64,000 nucleotides of DNA, taken from contig JABFRS010000001.1 in NCBI GenBank assembly GCA_013141055.1, positions 1,984,001 to 2,048,000 of the forward strand. Reading direction: 5' to 3'. The notes under the pieces are model-generated. The model saw only the letters and a list, made by a program, of their open reading frames with translations. It searched no databases and was not told the origin of the DNA. The position numbers and the translations under genes are program-made. Origin of the DNA: Cyclobacteriaceae bacterium. Its GTDB lineage: Bacteria > Bacteroidota > Bacteroidia > Cytophagales > Cyclobacteriaceae. Positions 25,210 through 32,845 of the stretch are shown here, piece by piece (the stretch's first letter is position 1; every line of letters begins with the position of its first letter).

Positions 25210-27351
25210 TTACATAGATTTTTTAACGAATGGAGGAATCACACCCATGTTATACCAGGTGAAAGCAAACATATCTGCCTGTGTATCCAAAGCCTTTGAA
25301 AGATTGGATGATCCATGACCTGATTTTGTGTCAATGCGAATTAATGATGGTGTACTTGCAGAGTTTGCTTCCTGAAGCGCCGCAGCAAACTTGAAAGAAT
25401 GCGATGGGACCACACGATCATCATGATCTGCCGTTGTGATCAGGGTAGCAGGATAAGCCGTTCCCGGAACAAGAGCGTTCACTGGAGAATACTTCTTGAT
25501 GTACTCAAACATTTCCTTTGAATCGTCCGCTGTACCATAATCATACTTCCATCCTGCACCTGCCGTGAACTTATGATAGCGGAGCATGTCCATAACTCCG
25601 ACTGCAGGCAATGCCACTTTCATAAGGTCTGGACGCTGAGTCATGGTAGCACCTACCAACAAACCTCCATTCGATCCACCCACTACAGCAAGATAATCGG
25701 ATGAAGTATATTTTTCGCTGATGAGATACTCGCCTGCAGCGATGAAATCATCGAACACATTTTGTTTGTTCATCTGACGACCTGCATCATGCCATTTTTC
25801 ACCATACTCACCACCTCCTCTTAAATTGGGCTGTGCAAAAATGCCTCCGTTCTCCAGCCATACAACACGTGAAGTGCTGAAACCTGGTGTAAGGCTTATG
25901 CCAAATCCCCCATAAGCATATAACCATGTTGGATTCTTGCCATTAAGTTCGATGCCTTTTTTATGAACAATGAACATCGGAATCTTCGTACCGTCCTTGC
26001 TGGTATAAAACACCTGTTTGGTTTCATAATCGGATGGAGTAAAATCCACTTTTGGTTGAGCGTACAATGATGACTTGCCAGACGCGATTTCAAATTTATA
26101 GATGGACGCCGGTGATGTGAATGAAGTATAGGTGTAATAGACCTGCTTATCATCCATTCTTCCGCCAAAACCATTCGCAGACCCAATTCCAGGAAGCTCA
26201 ACTTCTCTTTCCTTTTTACCCTTGAAGTCATACTGCACAACATATGTGCTTGCATCTTTCAGATAATTGATAAACATTTTCTTGTTCGCTGTTGAAACAC
26301 CCTGCATTGCATTGGTTGATTCCGGAACGATGTCCTTCCAGTTGTCAGGGGTTGGCTTGGAGAAATCGACCGATATAATTTTGCTGTTCGGTGCATTCAA
26401 ATCTGTTTGAATGATTAACGTGCCTCCGTCATTATCAACAAAAGAGTGATTGTTATCAAAATTGCTTACGATCGGAACGAGTTTACCAGATGGATTGCTC
26501 AGATCCTGAACATATAATTCATTTCCTGTTGTGCTGGTAGAAGCACTTACAATAAGGAAACGTTCATCTTCTGTCAAGCCCGCACCAATGTATCGGCGAG
26601 GAGTTTTCTCACCGCCAAAAACCAGTTTGTCAGAAGACTGAGCTGTTCCAAGCTTGTGATAATACAATTTATGAAACTGTGTCTGAGCCGAAAGTTCAGA
26701 ACCCTTTGGCTTATCATAGCTGCCATAATAGAATCCATCATTTCCTTTCCATGAAATACCTGTAAACTTCAGGTCACGCAAAGTATCTCCGATCATCGAT
26801 TTGTCTGCAGCATTAAGAATGACCGCCTGACGCCAGTCGGATCCACCAAATTGAAGCAGACATGCTACCAAAGAGCCGTCTTTGGAGAAAGACATTCCGC
26901 TCAGTGCTGTTGTTCCATCCTTTGAGAAAGTGTTTGGATCGAGATAAACTTCCTCTGCTCCGTCTTCTCCCTTCTTTCTGTATTGAACATTATGATTTTG
27001 AAGTCCGCTGTTCTTTGAATAATAATAGTATTCACCTTCGCGATGAGGCGTTCCAAGTCTTTCGTAATTCTGAACTTCATCCAGTCTCTTACGAATGTCC
27101 TCACGGAAAGGAATGTTTTTCAGATAGGCAAATGTCACTTCGTTCTCAGCAGCTACCCAATCGGCAGTTTCTTTGGTTGTATCATTTTCCAACCAGCGAT
27201 AAGGATCCGCAACAGCGGTCCCGAAAAGTGTATCAACAACATCACCTTTTTTTGTAATGGGATATTTTGAAACAGCAGCAGTCTCCTCCTTTTTTGGTGT
27301 GCACCCAAAGGCAAAGAGGACAATTCCAACGAAGATTAATAGTTTATTCAT
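25210..27351 (-). CDS. Prolyl oligopeptidase (S9A) lipoprotein
   Basis: 713 residues. A lipobox (FAFGCTPKK) ends a 17-residue signal peptide, so it is an envelope lipoprotein. A seven-bladed propeller region follows (residues ~60-430), then the alpha/beta hydrolase domain. The catalytic triad is recognisable: Ser in VVGGSNGGLLVGATM, Asp in ADHDDRVVPSHS and His in TKSGHGSS. This family cuts peptides of up to ~30 residues after proline. The sequence is complete and the gene is followed by the GNAT gene on the same strand. Confidence 0.93.
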   Translation of the reverse strand: MNKLLIFVGIVLFAFGCTPKKEETAAVSKYPITKKGDVVDTLFGTAVADPYRWLENDTTKETADWVAAENEVTFAYLKNIPFREDIRKRLDEVQNYERLGTPHREGEYYYYSKNSGLQNHNVQYRKKGEDGAEEVYLDPNTFSKDGTTALSGMSFSKDGSLVACLLQFGGSDWRQAVILNAADKSMIGDTLRDLKFTGISWKGNDGFYYGSYDKPKGSELSAQTQFHKLYYHKLGTAQSSDKLVFGGEKTPRRYIGAGLTEDERFLIVSASTSTTGNELYVQDLSNPSGKLVPIVSNFDNNHSFVDNDGGTLIIQTDLNAPNSKIISVDFSKPTPDNWKDIVPESTNAMQGVSTANKKMFINYLKDASTYVVQYDFKGKKEREVELPGIGSANGFGGRMDDKQVYYTYTSFTSPASIYKFEIASGKSSLYAQPKVDFTPSDYETKQVFYTSKDGTKIPMFIVHKKGIELNGKNPTWLYAYGGFGISLTPGFSTSRVVWLENGGIFAQPNLRGGGEYGEKWHDAGRQMNKQNVFDDFIAAGEYLISEKYTSSDYLAVVGGSNGGLLVGATMTQRPDLMKVALPAVGVMDMLRYHKFTAGAGWKYDYGTADDSKEMFEYIKKYSPVNALVPGTAYPATLITTADHDDRVVPSHSFKFAAALQEANSASTPSLIRIDTKSGHGSSNLSKALDTQADMFAFTWYNMGVIPPFVKKSM

Positions 27352-27466
27352 ATTGGGGGATTTTAAAGAATGTCAAGTTAAGGATAGAAGTCGATAGTAA
27401 GAATATGAGAGTGAAGAATGGTTTACCCGAATGGTCAGAGGTGGCTACTGGTTTTCAGGCATGAAA

Positions 27467-27493
27467 AAACCCTGAAGGGTGACTTCAGGGTTT
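27467..27493 (-). terminator. Terminator after the - strand desaturase
   Basis: Arms AAACCCTGAA and TTCAGGGTTT (ten bases) with a seven-base loop. Read on the - strand it is followed by six T. It ends the desaturase gene that stops at 27515. Confidence 0.88.
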
Positions 27494-27514
27494 TCATTCT
27501 ATAATTCAGAAAGC

Positions 27515-28285
27515 CTATGCTGCTTTCTTGATCTCTTCTATTTTCATTTCCTTCTGCTTGGCAATTTGAATAGCGCCAATGAAGTTAAGGAACTTGATCA
27601 TTTGATACGTTGGATCAATCTCATGCCAGCGAATTCCGCCAAAGTTGGCACGACCACCATTCTTATGGTGATTGTTGTGATAGCTTTCGCCCATCATCAA
27701 AAAGTCAACGGGTAGAAAATTTCTAGAAGTATCTCCTACTTCGAAATTGCGATAACCATATTTATGTGCAAACCAGTTGATGATCGCTCCGTGAATAGGG
27801 CTCATCAAAAAGTGAATTGGCAACAACAACCACAGCCACCAAGCTGTAGCAAATTGCCAGTAAATAGCTACGTATGTTATTCCCCAGAAAAGACGTGACG
27901 GCCATGAGCGGGCGAACTTGTCGAAAGCAGGCCACTGCGGAACACCTTCTGTGAAACGTTTATCCGGAACCATTGTCTTGTTGGCAATGGAAGAATAGAT
28001 CGTTCTGGTTTTCCACATCATATTCCAGATGGTTTCATCATACTTTGGTGAATGTGGATCATCTTCTGTATCCGCATATGCATGATGCATACGGTGCATA
28101 ACACCATATCCATAAGGACTTAAATAGTTGGACCCTTGAAATATCCAGGTAAGGATGAAAGTCACCTTTTCCATGAAAGGACTCATGGTAAACGCTTTGT
28201 GAGCAGCATACCTGTGAAGAAAGAACGTCTGGAAAAATAATGACAGATACCAGTGCGCTGCAAAGAACCCGAGAATGATTAACAT
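27515..28285 (-). CDS. Acyl-CoA/fatty acid desaturase
   Basis: 256 residues, a membrane di-iron desaturase. The three histidine boxes are visible: HRYAAH (~24-29), HRMHH (~64-68) and GESYHNNHH (~200). Several hydrophobic helices lie between them. It introduces a double bond into acyl chains of membrane lipids. It is shorter than the companion desaturase at 29167. A perfect palindrome (28310-28326) lies in the upstream region and may be its operator. The partner electron donor is not visible in the neighbourhood. Confidence 0.9.
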   Translation of the reverse strand: MLIILGFFAAHWYLSLFFQTFFLHRYAAHKAFTMSPFMEKVTFILTWIFQGSNYLSPYGYGVMHRMHHAYADTEDDPHSPKYDETIWNMMWKTRTIYSSIANKTMVPDKRFTEGVPQWPAFDKFARSWPSRLFWGITYVAIYWQFATAWWLWLLLPIHFLMSPIHGAIINWFAHKYGYRNFEVGDTSRNFLPVDFLMMGESYHNNHHKNGGRANFGGIRWHEIDPTYQMIKFLNFIGAIQIAKQKEMKIEEIKKAA

Positions 28286-28309
28286 CTAAAGCCAGTTATA
28301 GGTTAGTTC

Positions 28310-28326
28310 CAGTCCATTGTGGACTG
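28310..28326. repeat. Perfect palindrome in the desaturase promoter region
   Basis: CAGTCCA-TTG-TGGACTG, seven-base arms with a three-base centre. It lies 24 bases upstream of the desaturase start and has no T tract. A candidate operator for a dimeric regulator. Confidence 0.35.
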
Positions 28327-28386
28327 TCGGTGTAAGACAATACAGGGATTGATTTGTGACAGATTTGGGTAAAAATCTTTAAAAAT

Positions 28387-28998
28387 TTATTCCGGCGAGG
28401 TAGAAATGTCCTTTTTGAGGTCCTGGACCAATTCTTCCGGATTCCCCAGTTCGCAGGCCTTGCGGAAACTTGCCATCAGTTTTGACGCATCCGGCAGTTC
28501 AAAGTGCATTTTTGAAGTCTCTTCGCTGAGTTTCTTTTTAGCACGACAGACCAGCTGGCGGCAATGATCCTTTTTCTTGTTGACCACCTCCTGAAGAGCT
28601 TCGTAGTCAAAATCAAACACTTCTTTCAAAAGATAAGCTGCTCTTTCCAATGGCTCCAGTTTGGCCTGCATGACTTTAAACGCCTTTGCAAGGTCTGCTT
28701 CGAGATCAAGATGAGCGAAATTATTCTCTTTAAAACGGTGAATGAATTCCGAAACATTAATGGAGTCGAGGTATTCCTCCTTCTTCTTTTTAAGCGAATT
28801 AATGTGATTCAGACAGTTGTTTTTAACTGCTGTAATCAGATATGCCTTGGTGTTTTGAATCTTCTCAGTATCGATGCTCAACCACTTCAAAAATGTCTCC
28901 TGAACGATATCTTCCGCATCGGCTTTTGAGCGCACCAGGTTATAGGCGATCGAAGTGAGCGTCGGTTGATAAAGGGCTATGGTTTGAGCCTGATTCAT
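28387..28998 (-). CDS. RNA polymerase sigma-70 family (ECF-like) factor
   Basis: 203 residues from ATG 28998 (a GTG at 29004 overlaps the promoter). Region 2 is visible as LTSIAYNLVRSKADAEDIVQETFLKWL with NTKAYLITAVKNNCLNHINSLKKKK. Region 4 is represented by LEPLERAAYLLKEVFDFDYEALQEVVNKKKDHCRQLVCRAKKKL. It resembles SigJ-type ECF factors but lacks the C-terminal SnoaL-like extension. There is no anti-sigma gene beside it. It sits between two desaturase genes transcribed away from it (one each way), so a role in lipid or temperature response is possible. Confidence 0.85.
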   Translation of the reverse strand: MNQAQTIALYQPTLTSIAYNLVRSKADAEDIVQETFLKWLSIDTEKIQNTKAYLITAVKNNCLNHINSLKKKKEEYLDSINVSEFIHRFKENNFAHLDLEADLAKAFKVMQAKLEPLERAAYLLKEVFDFDYEALQEVVNKKKDHCRQLVCRAKKKLSEETSKMHFELPDASKLMASFRKACELGNPEELVQDLKKDISTSPE

Positions 28999-29003
28999 TC
29001 CCA

Positions 29004-29011
29004 CAAAGATA
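29004..29011 (-). promoter_or_regulatory. Promoter element of the sigma factor gene
   Basis: TATCTTTG on the - strand, a perfect TAnnTTTG match, five bases before the ATG at 28998. The predicted transcript would start at or beside the start codon. Confidence 0.55.
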
Positions 29012-29121
29012 GTGTAAAACCTTGATTTCTAAGTGTTAGTGAGGGAAACCCCTAACTTCTGTTCATATAGTGCCATACTGGGTTGAGGGGGCTGTTTTGA
29101 ACAGAAACCCGTACTTTTATG

Positions 29122-29151
29122 TTTGAAATTGACTGTGGGGTCCTAATTTTT
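29122..29151 (+). promoter_or_regulatory. Promoter of the + strand desaturase
   Basis: TTTG at 29122-29125 and TAATTTTT at 29144-29151, spaced by 18 bases, just ahead of ATG 29167. An imperfect inverted repeat (GTTAG ... CTAAC, 29035-29056) lies further upstream. Confidence 0.4.
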
Positions 29152-29166
29152 TGATTGAAAACTGAT

Positions 29167-30153
29167 ATGACAGACGCAACTAATACCGCTCCGGAAGCAC
29201 GCAGCAAACCGATACTTTCCCAGGAGATTGCTTTCGGAATAGTTCATCTTCTTCCGTTAGGAGCATTGTTTACGGGTGCAACTTTCTTCGATTGGATGGT
29301 GTGCCTGTTCTTATATGTGTATCGCATGTTCTGGATCACTGGCGGATATCATCGTTACTTTGCTCACAAGTCTTACAAAACATCACGCTTCTTTCAGTTC
29401 ATCATTGCTTTTATGGCGCAGACCTCTGCACAAAAGGGAGCATTGTGGTGGGCTGCACATCACCGTCATCATCATCGTCACAGTGATACGCCACAGGATC
29501 CTCACTCTATGAAAGTTTATGGATTCTGGTATTCACATGTGGGCTGGATTGTTGGACCTGATTTTAAGAAAACAGATTATAAGGTCATTGGCGATTACGC
29601 CAAGTATCCGGAACTGGTATGGTTGAATAAGCATTATCTGGTGGCTCCGGTTTCACTTGCTGTTTTAGTAACGGCGTTAGGCGGGATTGTTAACGGGGGC
29701 AGTATTCTGACAATGTTCACTTCTGCTGGCTTGTCTACTTTGTTCATTGGATTTTTTCTCAGTACAGTGGTCTTATATCATGCTACCTTCTCTATCAATT
29801 CCATCATGCACCATTTTGGAAAGCCACGATATAAAACTGGTGATGAATCAAAAAATAATTTGTGGCTCGCATTATTAACGTTGGGTGAAGGCTGGCACAA
29901 CAATCACCATTATTATGAAGTAGCGTCACGTCAGGGATTTTTCTGGTGGGAAATTGATATCTCTTATTATATACTTCGTGCATTTGCTGCTGTTGGATTA
30001 ATCTGGGATTTGAAAGAAGTACCGAAGCATATCTTAAAATCTACCGACAAACAGCATGCGCAGGAATTGAGAAAGCAAATGGAAAAAGACCGCCCTCCAC
30101 TTCAACGAGGTGAAACACAAAAACCAGTACAAGAAGATGTCATCGATTATTGA
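29167..30153 (+). CDS. Acyl-CoA desaturase (delta-9 type)
   Basis: 328 residues from ATG 29167; an in-frame TTG at 29155 is less likely. Histidine boxes are HRYFAH, HHRHHHRHSDTPQDPHS and EGWHNNHHYY, and hydrophobic helices fill the gaps. The family inserts a cis double bond in the acyl chain, usually at position 9. The sequence is typical of stearoyl-CoA desaturases. It differs clearly from the - strand desaturase at 27515. Its last codons overlap the DUF1572 gene. Confidence 0.92.
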   Translation: MTDATNTAPEARSKPILSQEIAFGIVHLLPLGALFTGATFFDWMVCLFLYVYRMFWITGGYHRYFAHKSYKTSRFFQFIIAFMAQTSAQKGALWWAAHHRHHHRHSDTPQDPHSMKVYGFWYSHVGWIVGPDFKKTDYKVIGDYAKYPELVWLNKHYLVAPVSLAVLVTALGGIVNGGSILTMFTSAGLSTLFIGFFLSTVVLYHATFSINSIMHHFGKPRYKTGDESKNNLWLALLTLGEGWHNNHHYYEVASRQGFFWWEIDISYYILRAFAAVGLIWDLKEVPKHILKSTDKQHAQELRKQMEKDRPPLQRGETQKPVQEDVIDY

Positions 30154-30706
30154 AGATAATTTTCTTTCCAGTTCCATCAAGCTTTTTCGTTATTACAAAG
30201 GTCTTGGCGAAAAAGCAATGGATCAATTGAATGATGAACAGGTATTGACTCAACCTAACCCCGCCAGTAATAGCATTGCATTGATCGTTCATCATCTGAG
30301 CGGCAACATGCTTTCACGTTTTACAGATTTTCTTACAACAGATGGCGAAAAGCCGTGGCGCAACCGCGAAGCAGAGTTTGACGAAACTTATGCCAGTAAA
30401 AAAGAAATGATGGAGGCGTGGGATAAGGGCTGGAAGAGTTTATTTGATGCATTAGAAGGTTTAAAGCCTTCAGATCTCTCTTCCCTTATCTATATTCGTA
30501 ACGAAGGGCAGACTGTATTGGAGGCTATTCAGCGACAGCTTGCACATTATCCATCTCATGTTGGGCAAATCATCTATCAGGCAAAGATTCTTAAGAGTGA
30601 TGAATTCAAATCCTTAAGCATCCCGAAAGGAGGTTCTTCTGACTTTAATAAAGATAAATTCAGCCAGGAAAAAACCCGCAGGCATTTCACAGATTCAACA
30701 AAATAG
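30137..30706 (+). CDS. DUF1572/DinB-like protein
   Basis: 189 residues from ATG 30137, which overlaps the desaturase stop. A DinB-type four-helix bundle is expected; the first conserved His is in IALIVHHLSGNMLSRF, and the last in QRQLAHYPSHVGQIIYQAKIL. These fit the three-histidine metal site of the DinB superfamily. The function is unknown; some members are thiol transferases. Translational overlap suggests co-expression with the desaturase. Confidence 0.75.
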   Translation: MSSIIEDNFLSSSIKLFRYYKGLGEKAMDQLNDEQVLTQPNPASNSIALIVHHLSGNMLSRFTDFLTTDGEKPWRNREAEFDETYASKKEMMEAWDKGWKSLFDALEGLKPSDLSSLIYIRNEGQTVLEAIQRQLAHYPSHVGQIIYQAKILKSDEFKSLSIPKGGSSDFNKDKFSQEKTRRHFTDSTK

Positions 30707-30762
30707 CCACTATCTGAAGGCACAGTTGTTGTAATCATGATAGTATATAAAATCTTATTTGC

Positions 30763-31065
30763 ATGGCACACGGCTCATTTCAGGAACTGATCTCTGGTAA
30801 AACTCCAACGCTCGTTGATTTTTCGGCAGAGTGGTGCGGACCTTGCAAAATGATGGCGCCAATTCTGGAAGATCTTAAATCAAAGACTGGTGATAAGGCA
30901 AGGATCATTAAAATTGATGTCGATAAAAATCCTAAGCTTGCGTCAGCGTATCAGGTACAAGGCGTTCCGACATTAGCACTTTTTAAAGAAGGGAAATTGG
31001 TATGGCGACAATCCGGAGTTGTGCAATCGGAGTATCTAAAAAGGATCATTGACCAACATTCATAG
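30763..31065 (+). CDS. Thioredoxin
   Basis: 100 residues, a cytoplasmic thioredoxin. The active site [18 protein letters not shown] contains WCGPC, and [20 protein letters not shown] carries the cis-proline. It reduces protein disulfides with thioredoxin reductase. There are no upstream genes in the same unit within 56 bases, so it probably has its own promoter. Confidence 0.95.
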   Translation: MAHGSFQELISGKTPTLVDFSAEWCGPCKMMAPILEDLKSKTGDKARIIKIDVDKNPKLASAYQVQGVPTLALFKEGKLVWRQSGVVQSEYLKRIIDQHS

Positions 31066-31122
31066 GTCATCTTAATAAGCAAAAATCAATTCGGGGAAGG
31101 GGAAAATGCGGCTTTTTAAAAG

Positions 31123-31138
31123 TGGCATAGAATTGGCA
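31123..31138 (+). promoter_or_regulatory. Candidate sigma-54 promoter of the lectin gene
   Basis: TGGCATAGAATTGGCA contains the -24 GG (31124-31125) and -12 GC (31136-31137) pairs exactly 12 bases apart, close to TGGCAC-N5-TTGCA. A transcript would begin near 31150, about 70 bases before the ATG at 31220. Regulator binding sites were not identified. Confidence 0.4.
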
Positions 31139-31219
31139 ATCAGGGTTTCCTATATTATATTTATTTACCTAAGTTAAATGAATCCCCTCTATTAACTCAT
31201 TAACCCCTAATCCCATTTT

Positions 31220-32326
31220 ATGAAAAGATTGATTTTGGTTTTATGTATGCTGATCATAGGTCAGCATGCATTTTCAAAGGACCGCCTTTGCTGCGGTGAA
31301 CTATTCCCGATGGGCTCTGTACTTACATCCCCTAATGGTAAATTTTTCCTTGTATTTCAGGATGACAGAAATCTTGTTCTGTATAAAAGAGATGGAGGAG
31401 CCGACAAACCTTTGTGGGCTACTGCTACCAATGGAAAAGTAAATAAGTGTGTTATGCAGGCGGATGGAAATCTTGTATTGTATAGCGGTCCCGTTGCTGT
31501 CTGGTCTTCCAATACCTATGGCAATCCTAATGCAATGTTAGTGGTTCAGGATGATGGCAATATGGTAATCTACGCAGGTACTAAAGCCATATGGGCAACC
31601 AATACCGCTGAAGCTCCTGCTGATCGTATCTGCTGTGGTCAGGAATTTCCGATGGGAAGTGTCTTGAATTCTGCCAATGGAAAATATTTTCTTGTGTTTC
31701 AAGATGATAGAAATCTTGTGCTTTATAAAAGAACAGGTGGCGCGGATGTTGCGCTGTGGGCAACAGCAACGAATGGTAAAGTAAATAAATGTGTTATGCA
31801 GGCTGATGGAAATCTTGTTCTGTATAACACAAACTCTGCTGTATGGTCTTCGAATACGTATGGCAATCCGAATGCAGTACTTGTGGTTCAGAATGATGGT
31901 AATATGGTGATCTATGTTGGTAACAGATCTATTTGGGCAACCAACACTGCACAGCAAGAGATTGTGGAGCCAGTGCAAGAATTTGTTCAGCCTGTTAGAG
32001 TTGAACCCGAACCAATTGCACAAACAGTAGCGTCCTCTTGCGAAGTACCGGAGACACAATACAATGCAATGGTGAGTGCAATTGATGCACAGGCATTCAG
32101 AGATTCAAAGATGTCCATTGCAAAGCAGGCTATAAAAAACAAATGCTTGTCATTGGATCAGGTAAGAAGTCTTTCAAAATTGTTTTCCTTTGAAGATCAG
32201 ACGCTGGAGTTCATTAAGTATGCGTATGATTTTACGAATGACAAATCAGAATATTATACCCTAGCTGATATTTTCAGTTTCAAATCGAACGTTACGAAGT
32301 TCAACGAATTTTTGAATACGAAATAG
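31220..32326 (+). CDS. Exported tandem bulb-type lectin protein with DUF4476-like C-terminus
   Basis: 368 residues with a signal peptide (~1-19). Two ~114-residue bulb-type (GNA-like) lectin domains occupy ~21-134 and ~135-248, and are about 83 percent identical by eye. Each has three canonical mannose-binding motifs QxDxNxVxY: QDDRNLVLY, QADGNLVLY, and QDDGNMVIY or QNDGNMVIY. Cys pairs (CCG) recur at each domain start. A linker rich in Glu/Val/Pro (~250-270) leads to a helical region (~275-365) like DUF4476. It is secreted; glycan binding at the cell surface is the expected role. A DNA-level tandem duplication and a possible sigma-54 promoter mark it. Confidence 0.85.
   Translation: MKRLILVLCMLIIGQHAFSKDRLCCGELFPMGSVLTSPNGKFFLVFQDDRNLVLYKRDGGADKPLWATATNGKVNKCVMQADGNLVLYSGPVAVWSSNTYGNPNAMLVVQDDGNMVIYAGTKAIWATNTAEAPADRICCGQEFPMGSVLNSANGKYFLVFQDDRNLVLYKRTGGADVALWATATNGKVNKCVMQADGNLVLYNTNSAVWSSNTYGNPNAVLVVQNDGNMVIYVGNRSIWATNTAQQEIVEPVQEFVQPVRVEPEPIAQTVASSCEVPETQYNAMVSAIDAQAFRDSKMSIAKQAIKNKCLSLDQVRSLSKLFSFEDQTLEFIKYAYDFTNDKSEYYTLADIFSFKSNVTKFNEFLNTK
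31280..31621 (+). repeat. First copy of tandem lectin repeat
   Basis: A 342-base unit encoding one bulb-lectin domain. It is repeated immediately downstream at the same phase. Confidence 0.75.
31622..31963 (+). repeat. Second copy of tandem lectin repeat
   Basis: Second 342-base copy. About 19 of 110 compared residues differ from the first copy, fitting a duplication with later drift. Confidence 0.75.
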
Positions 32327-32341
32327 AGCCGCCGATATGGC

Positions 32342-32410
32342 GAATGCAAAGAAAGTGGTGATTCCCAGTCAGGATTTGCAGATTTAGGAATCACGCTTAA
32401 CTTTGCATTC
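32342..32410. repeat. Two-step inverted repeat downstream of the lectin gene
   Basis: Outer arms GAATGCAAAG (32342-32351) and CTTTGCATTC (32401-32410); inner arms GTGATTCC (32358-32365) and GGAATCAC (32387-32394). A symmetrical six-base internal loop separates them and the top loop is 21 bases. This is a long stable hairpin starting 15 bases after the lectin stop. It has no strong T tract. Confidence 0.65.
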
Positions 32411-32480
32411 CGTTTTAAGGGAAATTTCAGCTTTTTAGGAAAGTTTGGCCACTTTCAGAGAACAAAAAGCCTTAAAACGG
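32410..32480. repeat. Perfect 11-base inverted repeat upstream of tRNA-Gly
   Basis: CCGTTTTAAGG (32410-32420) and CCTTAAAACGG (32470-32480), separated by 49 bases. It begins on the last base of the preceding hairpin. Confidence 0.6.
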
Positions 32481-32486
32481 ACTCCA

Positions 32487-32509
32487 ATCCACCAAAAGCT
32501 TTGGTGGAT
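32487..32509. repeat. Ten-base hairpin directly before tRNA-Gly
   Basis: ATCCACCAAA and TTTGGTGGAT with a three-base loop. It ends four bases before the mature tRNA-Gly 5' end. Confidence 0.6.
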
Positions 32510-32513
32510 ACAA

Positions 32514-32587
<74 letters not shown>

Positions 32588-32616
32588 AGAGTTGGTTGAT
32601 CGTTATGATTGATCGC

Positions 32617-32648
32617 AAAAAGTGTGGGGCATTCACCCACACTTTTTT
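32617..32648 (+). terminator. Terminator between tRNA-Gly and tRNA-Leu
   Basis: GTGTGGG and CCCACAC stem with a seven-base loop, extended by A and T runs. It lies 31 bases after tRNA-Gly, so the two tRNAs are probably separate units. Confidence 0.8.
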
Positions 32649-32676
32649 CTTTTACTGCGATCAAACAACAGACTTT

Positions 32677-32762
32677 GCCCGGGTGGTGAAATTGGTAGAC
32701 ACGCAGGACTTAAAATCCTGTGGACAGAAATGTCTGTGCGGGTTCAAGTCCCGCCCCGGGTA
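32677..32762 (+). tRNA. tRNA-Leu (TAA)
   Basis: 86 bases with the long variable arm typical of leucine tRNA. The acceptor stem is GCCCGGG with CCCGGGT. The anticodon stem is CAGGA/TCCTG, and loop CTTAAAA gives anticodon TAA (32711-32713). The variable arm is GGACAG...CTGT-like and the T loop is GTTCAAGTC. CCA is not encoded. Confidence 0.95.
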
Positions 32763-32845
32763 CTCTTTTTTATCTTATCATAAAAGGTTTTCTGTTCTCC
32801 TTGGCTTTTACATCAATTGCCAAATTCTCAACCGAATGCTATCCA

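Noticed and set aside
31280..31963. CRISPR-like or satellite repeat
   Set aside because: The two copies are in-frame coding units of a lectin domain, 342 bases each and contiguous, not short spaced repeats.
31538..32059. 173-residue - strand ORF opposite the lectin gene
   Set aside because: It is a mirror frame created by the repetitive lectin coding sequence, with no signal or family.
32342..32513. tRNA-Gly as an attachment site of an integrated element
   Set aside because: No integrase, no second copy of a tRNA 3' end and no foreign gene block follow; only the hairpins remain as a reason to look again.
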